DNA from: Methylobacterium sp. Leaf123 | GTDB lineage: Bacteria; Pseudomonadota; Alphaproteobacteria; Rhizobiales; Beijerinckiaceae | Direction: 5' to 3' | DNA length: 64,000 bases | Assembly (NCBI RefSeq): GCF_001423405.1 | Contig: NZ_LMNS01000039.1 | Location: forward strand, 306,948 to 370,947 | Shown: in pieces, positions 35,854 through 45,038 of the stretch | Layout: each line of letters starts with the position of its first letter | How positions within the stretch are numbered: the first letter of the stretch is position 1 | Translations under genes and position numbers: made by a program | Notes under the pieces: model-generated | The model's database searches: none | What the model was told of the DNA's origin: nothing | Seen by the model: only the letters and a program-made list of their open reading frames with translations

Positions 35854-38574
35854 TCAGGCGGCGGCGCGGGCGTCGGCCGCTTGGGCGGCTTCACCGATCT
35901 CGGCGAGTGCCGCGAGCAGTCCGCTGCGGTCGAACTTGGCGACGAGATCGCTGATCGCGAGGCGCCGCGCCTGTTCGATGGCATCGGGGGCGACCGTGCC
36001 GGTGAGCGCGATCACCGGCATCTCGGCCAGCCGCCCGCCACTCTTGCGCATGGCGGCGACGAGCTCGAAGCCGCTGCGGCCGGGCATGTCGAGGTCGCTG
36101 ACCACGAGATCGACGGCGGCATTGTTCACGAGCAGGGTGAGCGCCTCCTCGGCCGAGGACGCGGTCGTCACGTTGTAGCCCGCCGCCTTGAGCACGGGGG
36201 TGAGCATGTCGCGGAAGAAGGCCGAGTCGTCCACGAGCAGGAGCGAGGGCGCCTTGACCACCGTCTTGCGCGGGCCCCGCGCCCAGTCGTCGTAGGCCAG
36301 CGGCAGGAAGTGGGCGATGTTGATGATGTCGGTCGCCCGGCCCCGCAGCACCGCCGAGCCGATGAGATCGGAGCGGTCGGCCGAGATCTCGATGTCGAGG
36401 CGCTCCTCGACGATGTCGACGATCTCGTCCACGACGAGGCCCATCGCCCGGTCGCCGTCGGAGAACACGACCAGCGCCTGGTTGCCCTCGGAGCGGATCG
36501 CGATCGTGGGATCGGCCGGCACCAGCGGCATCAGACGGCCGCGGTACTGGATCAGCGGACGCCCGCCGAGATGCTCGATCTTCGAGGCGTCGATCTCCTC
36601 GAGGCGGGTGACGAGGGAGAGCGGCACCGCCTTGAAGCCACCGGCCCCGCCCTTGAACACGAGGAGCGTCGCCTTGGCATCGCCGGCCTCGACCTCCTCG
36701 GATTCCGTGTCCGTCGCAGCGCCCGACTGTGCGCTCTGGCCCACCAGCTTGGCGACGCCGTTGGGATCGACGATCAGCACCACGGCGCCGTCGCCGAGGA
36801 TCGTGTTGCCGGCAAAGAGCGGGATGTGCCGCAGCTTCGACGACATCGGCTTCACGACGATCTCTTCCGTGTGGAAGACCTCATCGACGAGCACGCCGAA
36901 GCGCTGCCGGCCGACCTGGGCCACCACCACGAAGCCGGATTCGACGATCTCGCCCTCTTCGACGGTCGCCTGCCCACGCATCAGCCCGTCGAGGGTGACG
37001 ATCGGCAGGAGCCGTTCGCGCAAGCGCAGCACCGGGGCGCCGTAGATCCGCTCGATCGAGTTCGCGCTGGTGTTGTCACCCTTGGGATCGACCCGCACCA
37101 GCTCCAGCACCGCGATCTGCGGCACGGCGTAGCGCTGCGCGCCGGCCTTGACGATCAGCGCCGAGACGATGGCGAGCGTCAGCGGGATCTTGATGGTGAA
37201 GGTGGTGCCCTTGCCGAGTTCGGTGGCGATGTCGACCACGCCGCCGATGGTCTCGATGTTGGTCTTGACCACGTCCATGCCGACGCCGCGGCCGGAGACC
37301 GAGGTCACCGCCTTGGCGGTGGAGAAGCCGGCGTGGAAGATGAACTTCGCGACCTGCGCGTCGGTCATCCGCTCGATGTCGGCGGCGGGCGCGAAGTTGC
37401 GCTCGACCGCCTTCTTGCGGATCGCGGCGAGGTCGAGGCCCTTGCCGTCGTCGGCGATCTCGATCGTGATCGTGCCGCCCTCGTGATAGGCGGAGAGGCG
37501 GATCGAGCCGCGGGCCGGCTTGCCGGCCTTGAGACGCTCCTTGGTGGCCTCGATGCCGTGGTCGGCCGAGTTGCGCACCATGTGGGTGAGCGGGTCCTTG
37601 ATGACGTCGAGCACCTGGCGGTCGAGCTCGGTCTCGGCGCCCGACATCACGAGGTCGATGCCCTTGCCGAGTTCGGCCGAGAGGTCGCGCACGACGCGGG
37701 GCAGCTTCTGCCACGCATTGCCGATCGGCTGCATGCGCGTCTTCATCACGCCTTCCTGCAGCTCGGCCGTGACGTGGCTGAGGCGCTGGAGCGGGACCTT
37801 GTAGCCGGAATCCTCGTGGCGGCGGGCGATCTCGAGGAGCTGGTTGCGGGTCAGCACCAGTTCCGAGACCATCGTCATCAGATGTTCGATGGTGTCGACG
37901 TTCACGCGGATCGTCTGCACCTTGGCAGCCACCGCGCTCTCACCGCCCTCGGCGGAGGGAGCGGCCGCCGGACGCTCCGGAGCCTGGACGGGAGCCGCGG
38001 GCTCGGGCGCGCTGTCGAATGCGGGCTCGCCGGCATCGAAGGCGGGTGCCGGGGCGTCCATGGCGGCGAAGTCGTCGGGGCCGGGGGCTTCCATGAAGGC
38101 CCGCTCGAGATCGTCCAGCGTGACTTCGCCGGGCTTGAGCTCGCGCTCGACGATCGGCGGCAGCTCCGGCAGGGGCGGCGGCGCGGCGGCAGCGGGCACT
38201 TCCTCGGAGGCCATCTTCTCCAGGGCCCCGATCAGGTCGTCGTCGGCGCCGGCCGGCTCGGAGCCGGTGGCCTCCAAGTCGCCCAGGATCGCCTTGAGGC
38301 GGTCGAGGGTGGCCAGGATCAGCGTGACCGAGGCGCCGCTGACGGGATAGCCGTCGCGGAAGCGCCCCATCAGGGTCTCGGCGGCGTGCGCCAGCGCTTC
38401 GAGGCGCGGCAGGCCGAGAAACCCGCACGTCCCCTTGATGGTGTGGACGAGCCGGAAGATGTTGCGCAAGATCTGCTGGTTATTTGGGTCCTGTTCGAAA
38501 CGGACCAGCTCCGCGTCGACGGTGTCCAGATGCTCGGCGCTCTCGACCAGAAACTCGCGAAGCAGATCGTCCAT
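35854..38574 (-). CDS. cheA: Hybrid chemotaxis kinase CheA with two CheW-like domains and a receiver
   Basis: The 906-residue protein has an N-terminal Hpt domain (P1; H in R-L-V-H-T-I-K-G-T-C-G-F), a long acidic Pro/Ala-rich linker (about 115-240), the dimerisation helices, and the HATPase (H-M-V-R-N-S-A-D-H-G, D-D-G-K-G-L, G-R-G-V-G-M-D-V-V). Two CheW-like modules follow (about 495-630 and 650-770), then a C-terminal receiver with D-D-S-A-F-F-R-D and the phospho-Asp in S-D-L-D-M-P-G. Hybrid CheA-REC kinases are common in complex or surface-associated chemosensory systems. ATG at 38574 gives the canonical M-D-D-L-L-R-E-F-L. Confidence 0.94.
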   Translation of the reverse strand: MDDLLREFLVESAEHLDTVDAELVRFEQDPNNQQILRNIFRLVHTIKGTCGFLGLPRLEALAHAAETLMGRFRDGYPVSGASVTLILATLDRLKAILGDLEATGSEPAGADDDLIGALEKMASEEVPAAAAPPPLPELPPIVERELKPGEVTLDDLERAFMEAPGPDDFAAMDAPAPAFDAGEPAFDSAPEPAAPVQAPERPAAAPSAEGGESAVAAKVQTIRVNVDTIEHLMTMVSELVLTRNQLLEIARRHEDSGYKVPLQRLSHVTAELQEGVMKTRMQPIGNAWQKLPRVVRDLSAELGKGIDLVMSGAETELDRQVLDVIKDPLTHMVRNSADHGIEATKERLKAGKPARGSIRLSAYHEGGTITIEIADDGKGLDLAAIRKKAVERNFAPAADIERMTDAQVAKFIFHAGFSTAKAVTSVSGRGVGMDVVKTNIETIGGVVDIATELGKGTTFTIKIPLTLAIVSALIVKAGAQRYAVPQIAVLELVRVDPKGDNTSANSIERIYGAPVLRLRERLLPIVTLDGLMRGQATVEEGEIVESGFVVVAQVGRQRFGVLVDEVFHTEEIVVKPMSSKLRHIPLFAGNTILGDGAVVLIVDPNGVAKLVGQSAQSGAATDTESEEVEAGDAKATLLVFKGGAGGFKAVPLSLVTRLEEIDASKIEHLGGRPLIQYRGRLMPLVPADPTIAIRSEGNQALVVFSDGDRAMGLVVDEIVDIVEERLDIEISADRSDLIGSAVLRGRATDIINIAHFLPLAYDDWARGPRKTVVKAPSLLLVDDSAFFRDMLTPVLKAAGYNVTTASSAEEALTLLVNNAAVDLVVSDLDMPGRSGFELVAAMRKSGGRLAEMPVIALTGTVAPDAIEQARRLAISDLVAKFDRSGLLAALAEIGEAAQAADARAAA

Positions 38575-38724
38575 GGGGGGTACTCGTCTACGCGCACTAA
38601 GGGACGTGCGACGAGCACTCTCGCCTCGGAAAGTTATTGAAGCGTTGAGGACGGGGCCGACTTCACAATTGTTTTGAGAAGAGGCCCGCAAGAATCTGCG
38701 CGGACCCGCCTCCTGTTGCTTTCC

Positions 38725-38760
38725 CGCGCGCTGATTGGGGCGTCAGCCGCCCCAAGCGCG
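38725..38760 (-). terminator. Hairpin directly after chpT
   Basis: TTGGGGCG (38735-38742) pairs with CGCCCCAA (38748-38755), and flanking CGCGC/GCGCG extends the stem past a bulge. It lies just beyond the chpT stop (38768) but lacks a T tract. Confidence 0.5.
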
Positions 38761-38767
38761 TGATGTG

Positions 38768-39508
38768 TCAGGCGAGCTGGGTGTCCGGCGGGGCGCTGTC
38801 GGAGGGGCGCTCGTCCTCGATGCTGGGGGCAGGGGCACCGGGCAGCCCGACCGCGGCCTCGGTCGGCGTGGCGGTGACCGTCACTTCGTCGCCGTCGATG
38901 GTGAAGCGCACGTCCATCGCCGCCGCGCGGGCGACGAGGCCGGCATAGAACGGCAGGATGCCGTGGGCGTCGACGGTGCCGCCCTCGGGCGTGCCGGCGA
39001 TCAGCCCCTCGACATGGGGCGGGATGCGCGCATGGCTGCCCTTGGCGCGCAGGACGAAGCGCGGGGCGTCGCCGCCGCCGGTCACCGCCACGTCGATCAG
39101 GCCGCCGCGCGGGATCGCGCTCGACGCGATCACCACGAGGTTGAGCAGCAGCTTGACCTTGTTCTTGGGAAACAGCGCCTGAGGTGCGCTCCAGGCGATC
39201 TGGGTCTTCTCGTCGGCGAACATAGCCTTCGAGACCTTCTCGGCATCGGCCAGATCGATCGAGGCGCCGGCCGAGCCCGCCGCGCCGAAGGCGATCCGGG
39301 CGAACTGGATCCGGGCCGAGGCGGTGCGCGCGCTCTTGCGGATCAGTTCGAGGGCGAATTCGCGCATCGAGGGGTCGTCGTCGTCCTCTAGCACTTCGAG
39401 CCCGTTCACGATCGCGCCGATCGGGCTGATCACGTCGTGGCACACCCGCGAGCACAGCAAAGCCGAGAGATCGAGGGCGTCGAGGGTGAGGCTGCTGGTA
39501 CCGCTCAT
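38768..39508 (-). CDS. chpT: Histidine phosphotransferase ChpT
   Basis: The 246-residue dimeric phosphotransferase is a degenerate histidine-kinase fold. The phospho-His lies in S-R-V-C-H-D-V-I-S-P-I-G-A-I, the DHp-like first helix, and a Bergerat-like domain without a full ATP site follows (N-L-V-V-I-A-S-S-A-I-P-R-G-G). In Caulobacter, ChpT relays phosphate from CckA to CtrA and CpdR, which control the cell cycle. A Pro/Asp-rich tail follows from about residue 215. ATG at 39508. It lies 193 nt upstream of the che operon on the same strand. Confidence 0.9.
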   Translation of the reverse strand: MSGTSSLTLDALDLSALLCSRVCHDVISPIGAIVNGLEVLEDDDDPSMREFALELIRKSARTASARIQFARIAFGAAGSAGASIDLADAEKVSKAMFADEKTQIAWSAPQALFPKNKVKLLLNLVVIASSAIPRGGLIDVAVTGGGDAPRFVLRAKGSHARIPPHVEGLIAGTPEGGTVDAHGILPFYAGLVARAAAMDVRFTIDGDEVTVTATPTEAAVGLPGAPAPSIEDERPSDSAPPDTQLA

Positions 39509-39870
39509 GGCGCGCTCCGTTCCCGGTTGTCGAAACCGGCTGTCGAAAGTGGTGTCGCGAGGTGTCGTCGATCGCGGCGGTGGCCTGCCCCCTTGGATGC
39601 GGCGGGCACCGGATAGGGCCAAGCGAATAGTCACCGGCGGCCGCTTTGGAAAGCCGCGACATCAATCCGTCCGGTTCGCCGGTCGTGCGCCACGGCGGAT
39701 CGCCGATCCCCATTGCGGCGCTCATTTCGCGGTGAGGGCCGCCGCGAGCGCGCCGATGTCCCCAATTCGCCGCAACCGGCGCTCATGGGGAGCGGATCAC
39801 GCAGGCTTGCGCACCGGATTTGCTCAAGACTCGGATCGACAAGCCTCGTTCGTTCATTGAAGACATTGCG
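39509..39870. other. Divergent region between chpT and cysQ
   Basis: I see no gene, tRNA or clear promoter in these 362 nt. Open frames on both strands are Arg-rich shadows. The region should carry the divergent promoters of chpT and cysQ. Confidence 0.5.
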
Positions 39871-40791
39871 ATGACTGCCCCCGTTTCCATTCCGGCCGCC
39901 CCGTCGGCGTCCCTGACGGCTCCCGTTCCGGCCGCGATGCGGGACGCCATCGCGGAGCAGCTTGCCGGAATCGCTTGCGAGGCCGGGCGTATTCTGAAGG
40001 GCTATCACGGCAGCGACTGCCCGCATGTCATCAAGCCCGACGGCTCACCGGCGAGCCTCGCCGACACCCGCTCCGAAGAGCTGATCGTCACGGCCCTGAG
40101 ACACGCTTTCCCCGGCATCCCGGTGATCGCCGAGGAGACCTCCGGCACCGCGCAGCCCGCCGCGCTGTTCTTCCTCGTCGATCCCCTCGACGGCACCCGC
40201 GACTTCCTGGCCGGCAACGAGCAATACTGCGTCAATATCGGACTCATCCAGGGCGATCGCCCGATCGCCGCCGCTCTGGCGGCGCCGGGGCTCGGCCGGG
40301 CCTGGGCGGCGGGCACCACCGCCCGCGAGGCGCCGATCTTTGAGGGGCGGCCGGGCGCGTTCCGGCCGGTGCGCGTGCGTGCGGCCCCCGCCGACGGGCT
40401 CGTCGCCCTCGTCAGTCGCCTGCACGGCGACAGCGACACCGATGCCTGCCTGGAACGGCTGCCGGTCGGCGAGCGGCGGGTCGCCTCCTCGGCGCTCAAG
40501 TTCTGCCTGATCGCAGCGGGCGAGGCCGATATCTACGTGCGCTGCGTCCCCACCATGGAGTGGGATACTGCGGCCGGCGACCACGTGCTGACCATGGCCG
40601 GCGGGCGCGTCGTCGGGCCCGACGGCGACACGATCACCTACGGCCACCATGCCCGCTTCTACCGCAACGGCCCCTTCGCGGCCCTCGCTTCGGCCGCCTA
40701 CTGCGACGCGCTCGTCCTGCCGCAGCAGAGCGCCGTGTCGTATTTCGACCGGCGCCGCGCCGGAGGGGCGGATGCGCCGAAGGGCGCCTGA
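39871..40791 (+). CDS. cysQ: 3'(2'),5'-bisphosphate nucleotidase
   Basis: The 306-residue enzyme of the inositol-monophosphatase superfamily dephosphorylates PAP, the by-product of sulfate activation. Metal-binding motifs are V-I-A-E-E-T-S, D-P-L-D-G-T-R-D-F and W-D-T-A-A-G-D. The G-T-R-D-F form and the length fit CysQ better than SuhB. ATG at 39871 (M-T-A-P-V-S) is chosen; 39820 is also open but the added residues look unrelated. The C-terminal 25 residues are Ala/Arg-rich and not conserved. Confidence 0.88.
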   Translation: MTAPVSIPAAPSASLTAPVPAAMRDAIAEQLAGIACEAGRILKGYHGSDCPHVIKPDGSPASLADTRSEELIVTALRHAFPGIPVIAEETSGTAQPAALFFLVDPLDGTRDFLAGNEQYCVNIGLIQGDRPIAAALAAPGLGRAWAAGTTAREAPIFEGRPGAFRPVRVRAAPADGLVALVSRLHGDSDTDACLERLPVGERRVASSALKFCLIAAGEADIYVRCVPTMEWDTAAGDHVLTMAGGRVVGPDGDTITYGHHARFYRNGPFAALASAAYCDALVLPQQSAVSYFDRRRAGGADAPKGA

Positions 40792-40992
40792 GGGCGCGGG
40801 CTAGGCACAAGTCGGCCGCTTAACCGCCCGTTAACCCAAACTTGACTTGATCGGCCCCGAGACTGCGCGCTCCCTGCGTGCCTCGATCCGATGCCGCTTC
40901 CGCTGAGGGAAGCGCCGGGCCAGCCTCGGCAAGCGAGGCGGGCAAGCGAGGCAGGCATGAGGGCGGGCACGGGAGCCGGTAGGGAGACCGAC

Positions 40993-41610
40993 ATGCCGCA
41001 CGATCCCATCCGAACGGGGGGCACGACCCGCCGCGCCGCCCTGCTCGGCCTCTCGGCCGGGCTGTCCGGCGGCCTCCTGACCGGGGCCGTCCCGGCTCTG
41101 GCCTATCAGGACGACGGCGTGCGTCCGGACTCGTTCCGCGCCTCCGAGGTGGTCGAGAACGGGCACCGCTTCTTCGGCAGCGTGTCCCGCGGCCTCGCGC
41201 TCACCGTCGAGGAGGCGACCCGGCGCTGGGGCGAGCCGAACGGCTACATCCTCGGCCAGGAGGCGTCCGGCGCCATCGTCGGCGGCCTGCGCTTCGGCGA
41301 GGGCACGCTCTATACCCGCAATGCCGGGCAGCGCCGGATCTACTGGCAGGGGCCGACGCTCGGCTTCGATGTCGGCGGCGACGGCGCGCGCACGATGATG
41401 CTCGTCTACAACCTGCCCGCCGTGCGCGACCTCTATCGCCGCTTCGGCGGGGTCGACGGCTCGGCCTACTTCATCGGCGGCTTCGGCATGACGGCGGTGA
41501 CCGATGGCGGCATCATCGTGGTGCCGATCCGCTCCGGCGTCGGCGCCCGGCTCGGCATCAATATCGGCTACCTGAAATTCACCGGCCGCCCGACCTGGAA
41601 CCCGTTCTGA
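40993..41610 (+). CDS. eipA: Envelope integrity protein A (DUF1134), periplasmic
   Basis: A 205-residue protein with a twin-arginine-like signal (T-R-R-A-A-L-L-G-L) cleaved near A-L-A-Y, followed by the DUF1134 beta-barrel domain: G-x-x-F-F-G-S-V-S-R-G-L-A, I-L-G-Q-E-A-S-G-A-I-V-G-G-L-R-F-G-E-G, D-V-G-G-D-G-A-R and G-A-R-L-G-I-N-I-G-Y-L-K-F. In Brucella and Caulobacter EipA supports cell-envelope integrity. ATG at 40993 has AGGGAGA upstream and gives a normal signal; the open frame from 40891 is rejected. Confidence 0.85.
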   Translation: MPHDPIRTGGTTRRAALLGLSAGLSGGLLTGAVPALAYQDDGVRPDSFRASEVVENGHRFFGSVSRGLALTVEEATRRWGEPNGYILGQEASGAIVGGLRFGEGTLYTRNAGQRRIYWQGPTLGFDVGGDGARTMMLVYNLPAVRDLYRRFGGVDGSAYFIGGFGMTAVTDGGIIVVPIRSGVGARLGINIGYLKFTGRPTWNPF

Positions 41611-41824
41611 TCTTTTCCCAAGCGACCCCGGCCGCGGCCTGAAGCGATACGGCGCAATCCCTCGGAGAATGGGGGCCGGGCGCCGATGCGAAGCGTGCCT
41701 GCGACAAGCGCCCGCCGACGGTTGAGGCCAGAGAGAAGACACGGCGCTTGCCTCCGCGCGGGCAAGACGGGCAAAAGACGCAGCGGCCGGACCTGCCCGG
41801 CCGAGGCGGCGTGAGGGCCCCTTC

Positions 41825-42532
41825 GTGATCGAGACCGTGATGATCTTCGGGCTCGGCTTCCTCCTGGCGAGCCTGTGCGCCCTGACGATCCTGCCGACCG
41901 TGAGCGCCCGCGCCAGCCGTCTTGCCCGGCGGCGGATCGAGGCGACCTTGCCGGTGAGCGTGTCCGAGGTCGTGGCCGAGCGCGACCATTTGCGCGCGGA
42001 GTTCGCCGTCGTGCAGCGCCGGCTGGAGCGGAAGGCCGAGGCGATCGCCGCCCGGCACCACGCCGACATGGCCGCCATCGGCACCCGCACCATGGAGGCC
42101 GAGGCTGCAATCGCCGCGCGCATCCTCAGCGAGGCCGAGGTGGCCCGCGCCCTCGAACGCATCGCCGGGCTCGACCGGGACCTCGCCGCGGCGCGGGCCG
42201 AGGGCGAGACCGGGCTCGCCACCCTGCACGCCCTGGAGGAGGCTCACCGCACGATCCTCGACGATCTCAAAGCGACGCGCCGGATGCAGGCCGCGACCGC
42301 GCCGTCGGGCGCCGAGGGTGAGACCGTCGGGCCTGCCTCCACGGCGGCCGAGATCGAGGCGCTGCGCGCGGAGTTGACGGGGGCCCAGGCTGCGCTGGCC
42401 GCCCGCGGCAGCGACGACACCGCCGAGCTACGCCGCCGTATCAGCGAGGTCGCCGACGCCTTGGCGCGCCGCGACCGCCTGCCCCAGGCCGGGGGCTTTC
42501 CGGCCGCGTCGCCCGCGCTCGCCGAGAGCTGA
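41825..42532 (+). CDS. Coiled-coil membrane protein conserved in Hyphomicrobiales, unknown function
   Basis: The 235-residue protein starts with a GTG codon and one TM helix (I-E-T-V-M-I-F-G-L-G-F-L-L-A-S-L). The adjacent segment R-R-I-E-A-T-L-P-V-S-V-S-E-V-V-A-E-R-D-H begins a long coiled coil to about residue 215 with a Pro/Gly break near 158. The N-terminal pattern is shared by a widespread family in this order, whose members are otherwise uncharacterised. No enzymatic motif is visible. Confidence 0.75.
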   Translation: MIETVMIFGLGFLLASLCALTILPTVSARASRLARRRIEATLPVSVSEVVAERDHLRAEFAVVQRRLERKAEAIAARHHADMAAIGTRTMEAEAAIAARILSEAEVARALERIAGLDRDLAAARAEGETGLATLHALEEAHRTILDDLKATRRMQAATAPSGAEGETVGPASTAAEIEALRAELTGAQAALAARGSDDTAELRRRISEVADALARRDRLPQAGGFPAASPALAES

Positions 42533-42734
42533 AACGCACCGAGCGGAGCCGGCCGGGGGCCTACTGTGCCCCCGTCCCCTTGAGCGTCCCTTGCAGCGCC
42601 CCGCACGAGCCCGTAAGCACCGAACCATCTTGCGGTTGCCCCGGACCCGCCTTGTTTCGAACAAGCGAGGGCATCATCGCGCCCGGACCTCCTCTCACGA
42701 ATCTCTTTCCACGAACCGCGATCGAGCGAACATC

Positions 42735-43013
42735 ATGGCTTTGAAGCTGACGCCCTTGGTTCTCGCCCTCACGGGTGCGGTCGCCGTGTTGGCTGCTCCG
42801 GCACAGGCGCAGCAGTCGAAGCGCGGCAACGAGACGCTCAAGAAGTACTGCACCGGCGATTACCTCAGCTATTGCGGCAATCTCGACCCGGATGATCCGG
42901 CCACCGATCAGTGCTTCAAGACCAACTGGGCCAAGCTCTCCGAAAACTGCCGCCGGGCGATCGACGCCTATGCGCCTCCGAAGGATTCGCAGCGCGGCAA
43001 CAAGAAGAGCTGA
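42735..43013 (+). CDS. Small secreted Cys-rich (GLG1-like repeat) protein
   Basis: The 92-residue protein has a clean Sec signal peptide (about 1-25, A-Q-A-Q). The mature part holds four cysteines in the order C-x7-C-x13-C-x12-C, within Y-C-T-G-D-Y...Y-C-G-N-L-D-P-D-D-P and Q-C-F-K-T-N-W-A-K-L-S-E-N-C-R. This resembles a single Cys-rich GLG1-type repeat. It is probably disulfide-bonded in the periplasm. ATG at 42735 is preferred over the longer frame. The gene stands alone, with a promoter region upstream. Confidence 0.72.
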   Translation: MALKLTPLVLALTGAVAVLAAPAQAQQSKRGNETLKKYCTGDYLSYCGNLDPDDPATDQCFKTNWAKLSENCRRAIDAYAPPKDSQRGNKKS

Positions 43014-43165
43014 CCACCGCGCGGGCCCCCGACGCAAGCGGGCGCGCCGGGCATTCCCATGTCACGCGCCTCGTCCCGCTCGAGACGCCGCAGCCCATCT
43101 TTCGGGGCGAGGCCCCAACGGCTAAGCTCGTACCGCCCAGCCGGGAAAGACCGCCGGAAACCTCG

Positions 43166-43516
43166 ATGCCCGCCCCTTCCGTCAGCCTCTCGATCCTGAT
43201 CGCGCTCGGCCTCACCCTGGCCTGCACGGCCTGTGGCCGGCGCGGCAGCCTGGAGCCGCCGAATGCGGCCCTGTCCGAGACCGCGCCGGGGACGCGGCCC
43301 GGCACTCCCGCCTCGGCGCGGAGCCTGCCGGGCAGCACGGTGTCGGTGGGTGATCGCGGCGCGGCTCCCGATCCGGAGGCCGTCCAGGCCGGCGACGAGC
43401 TGAGCGCCGCGGCGATCCCGGCAGGCGGCGACGGCGTTCCGGTCACGACCTCCCGCGGATCGAAACGCGGCTACCGGATCCCGAAAGAGCCCTTCATCCT
43501 CGATCCGCTTCTGTAG
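43166..43516 (+). CDS. lptM: LptM-type small lipoprotein
   Basis: A 116-residue lipoprotein whose lipobox includes T-A-C-G-R-R-G-S-L-E-P-P, the LptM/YifL signature (C-G-x-x-G-x-L-x-x-P). LptM assists maturation of the LPS translocon LptDE. The rest of the protein is long and disordered for the family, ending K-R-G-Y-R-I-P-K-E-P-F-I-L-D-P-L-L. The C-terminal motif P-F-I-L-D-P-L-L is typical of alphaproteobacterial forms encoded just upstream of lysA, as here. argH, often the upstream neighbour, is absent. Confidence 0.82.
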   Translation: MPAPSVSLSILIALGLTLACTACGRRGSLEPPNAALSETAPGTRPGTPASARSLPGSTVSVGDRGAAPDPEAVQAGDELSAAAIPAGGDGVPVTTSRGSKRGYRIPKEPFILDPLL

Positions 43517-43699
43517 CGGACCGCCGGACTCGCCCCTATCGAGGCGGGCTCACGGAACTTCCGATCGTCGATCCTCTCCCCTCCGGCCCTACCGGTGCAG
43601 CGGGAGTTTTGTGAGAGACACGTAGACAGCGCACCGCGCGTGGGGGCATTCGGATGCGCCGATCCCCATCCGGCGGGCGCGGCGGCGGATTCTCCTGAC

Positions 43700-44968
43700 A
43701 TGCACCACTTCCATTACCGGGACGGGCGCCTCCATGCCGAGGACGTCGATCTGACGGCACTGGCCGAGGAGGTCGGCACGCCGTTCTATTGCTACAGCAC
43801 CGCCACCCTGGAACGTCACTACCGCGTCTTCGCGGAGGCCTTCGCGGGCGATGATGCGCTGGTGTGCTTTGCCATGAAGGCGAACTCGAACCAGGCGGTG
43901 CTCGCCACCCTCGCGCGCCAGGGCGCGGGCATGGACATCGTCTCCGAGGGCGAATTGCGCCGGGCGCTGGCCGCGGGCGTGCCGGGCGAGCGCATCGTCT
44001 TCTCCGGCGTCGGCAAGACCCGCGAGGAGATGGCCGCCGCGCTCGACGCGAACATCCTCTGCTTCAACGTCGAGAGCGAGCCGGAACTCGCCGCCCTGTC
44101 CGAGGTCGCCGTCGCGCGCGGGCGGACGGCGCCGGTCTCGATCCGGGTGAACCCGGATGTCGATGCGCTGACCCATGCCAAGATCTCGACCGGCAAGTCC
44201 GACAACAAGTTCGGCATCCCGATCTCTCGCGCCCGCGCGGTCTATGCCGGCGCCGCCCGGCTGCCCGGCCTCGAGATCGTCGGCGTCGATGCGCATATCG
44301 GCAGCCAGATCACCGACCTGACCCCGTTCGACAACGCCGCGCGCCTGCTCTGCGAACTGGCCCGCGACCTGCTCGCCGACGGGCACCGGCTGCACCATGT
44401 CGATTTCGGCGGCGGCCTCGGCATTCCCTATCGCGACGACAACGCCCCCCCGCCCGATCCGGCGGCCTTGGCCGAGATCCTGCGCCCGCATTTCCGGCCG
44501 CTCGGCCTGCGTCCCGTCTTCGAGATCGGGCGGATGATCGCCGGCAATGCCGGCATCCTCGTCACCCGCGTGATCTACGTGAAGCCGACGGACGAGAAGA
44601 CCTTCGTCATCGTCGATGGGGCGATGAACGACCTGATCCGCCCGACGCTCTACGAGGCCTTCCACGCCCTGCGCCCGGTGCGCGAGCCCGCTCCCGACAC
44701 GCCCCGGCTGACGGCCGACGTGGTCGGCCCGGTCTGCGAGAGCGGCGACTATCTCGCCCTCGGGCGCGAGATGCCGATGGTGGCGCCGGGCGACCTCATC
44801 GCGGTGATGAGCGCGGGCGCCTATGGTGCGGTCCAGGCCGGCACCTACAACAGCCGCCGCCTTGTGCCGGAAGTATTGGTGGCCGGAGACCGCTCGGCCA
44901 TCGTGCGACCGCGCCCGAGCTACGACGACCTGATCCGCCTCGACCGCCTGCCCGACTGGCTCGCGTGA
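43700..44968 (+). CDS. lysA: Diaminopimelate decarboxylase
   Basis: The 422-residue PLP enzyme makes L-lysine from meso-diaminopimelate. The PLP Lys is in C-F-A-M-K-A-N-S-N, with G-A-G-M-D-I-V-S-E-G-E, V-D-A-H-I-G-S-Q, D-F-G-G-G-L-G-I-P-Y, E-I-G-R-M-I and C-E-S-G-D-Y-L-A. ATG at 43700 begins M-H-H-F-H-Y-R-D-G. It follows lptM by 183 nt on the same strand. Confidence 0.96.
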   Translation: MHHFHYRDGRLHAEDVDLTALAEEVGTPFYCYSTATLERHYRVFAEAFAGDDALVCFAMKANSNQAVLATLARQGAGMDIVSEGELRRALAAGVPGERIVFSGVGKTREEMAAALDANILCFNVESEPELAALSEVAVARGRTAPVSIRVNPDVDALTHAKISTGKSDNKFGIPISRARAVYAGAARLPGLEIVGVDAHIGSQITDLTPFDNAARLLCELARDLLADGHRLHHVDFGGGLGIPYRDDNAPPPDPAALAEILRPHFRPLGLRPVFEIGRMIAGNAGILVTRVIYVKPTDEKTFVIVDGAMNDLIRPTLYEAFHALRPVREPAPDTPRLTADVVGPVCESGDYLALGREMPMVAPGDLIAVMSAGAYGAVQAGTYNSRRLVPEVLVAGDRSAIVRPRPSYDDLIRLDRLPDWLA

Positions 44969-45038
44969 CGCCCTCGGCGGAGCCCGTGCGGCCCGCCGCC
45001 CGTTGCGTGAGGACGTTGCCCGTCCGAGAAGACTGCCG

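Noticed and set aside
35881..38640. Plus-strand ORF of 919 codons opposite cheA
   Set aside because: Shadow of cheA; His/Asp/Arg-rich with no domain.
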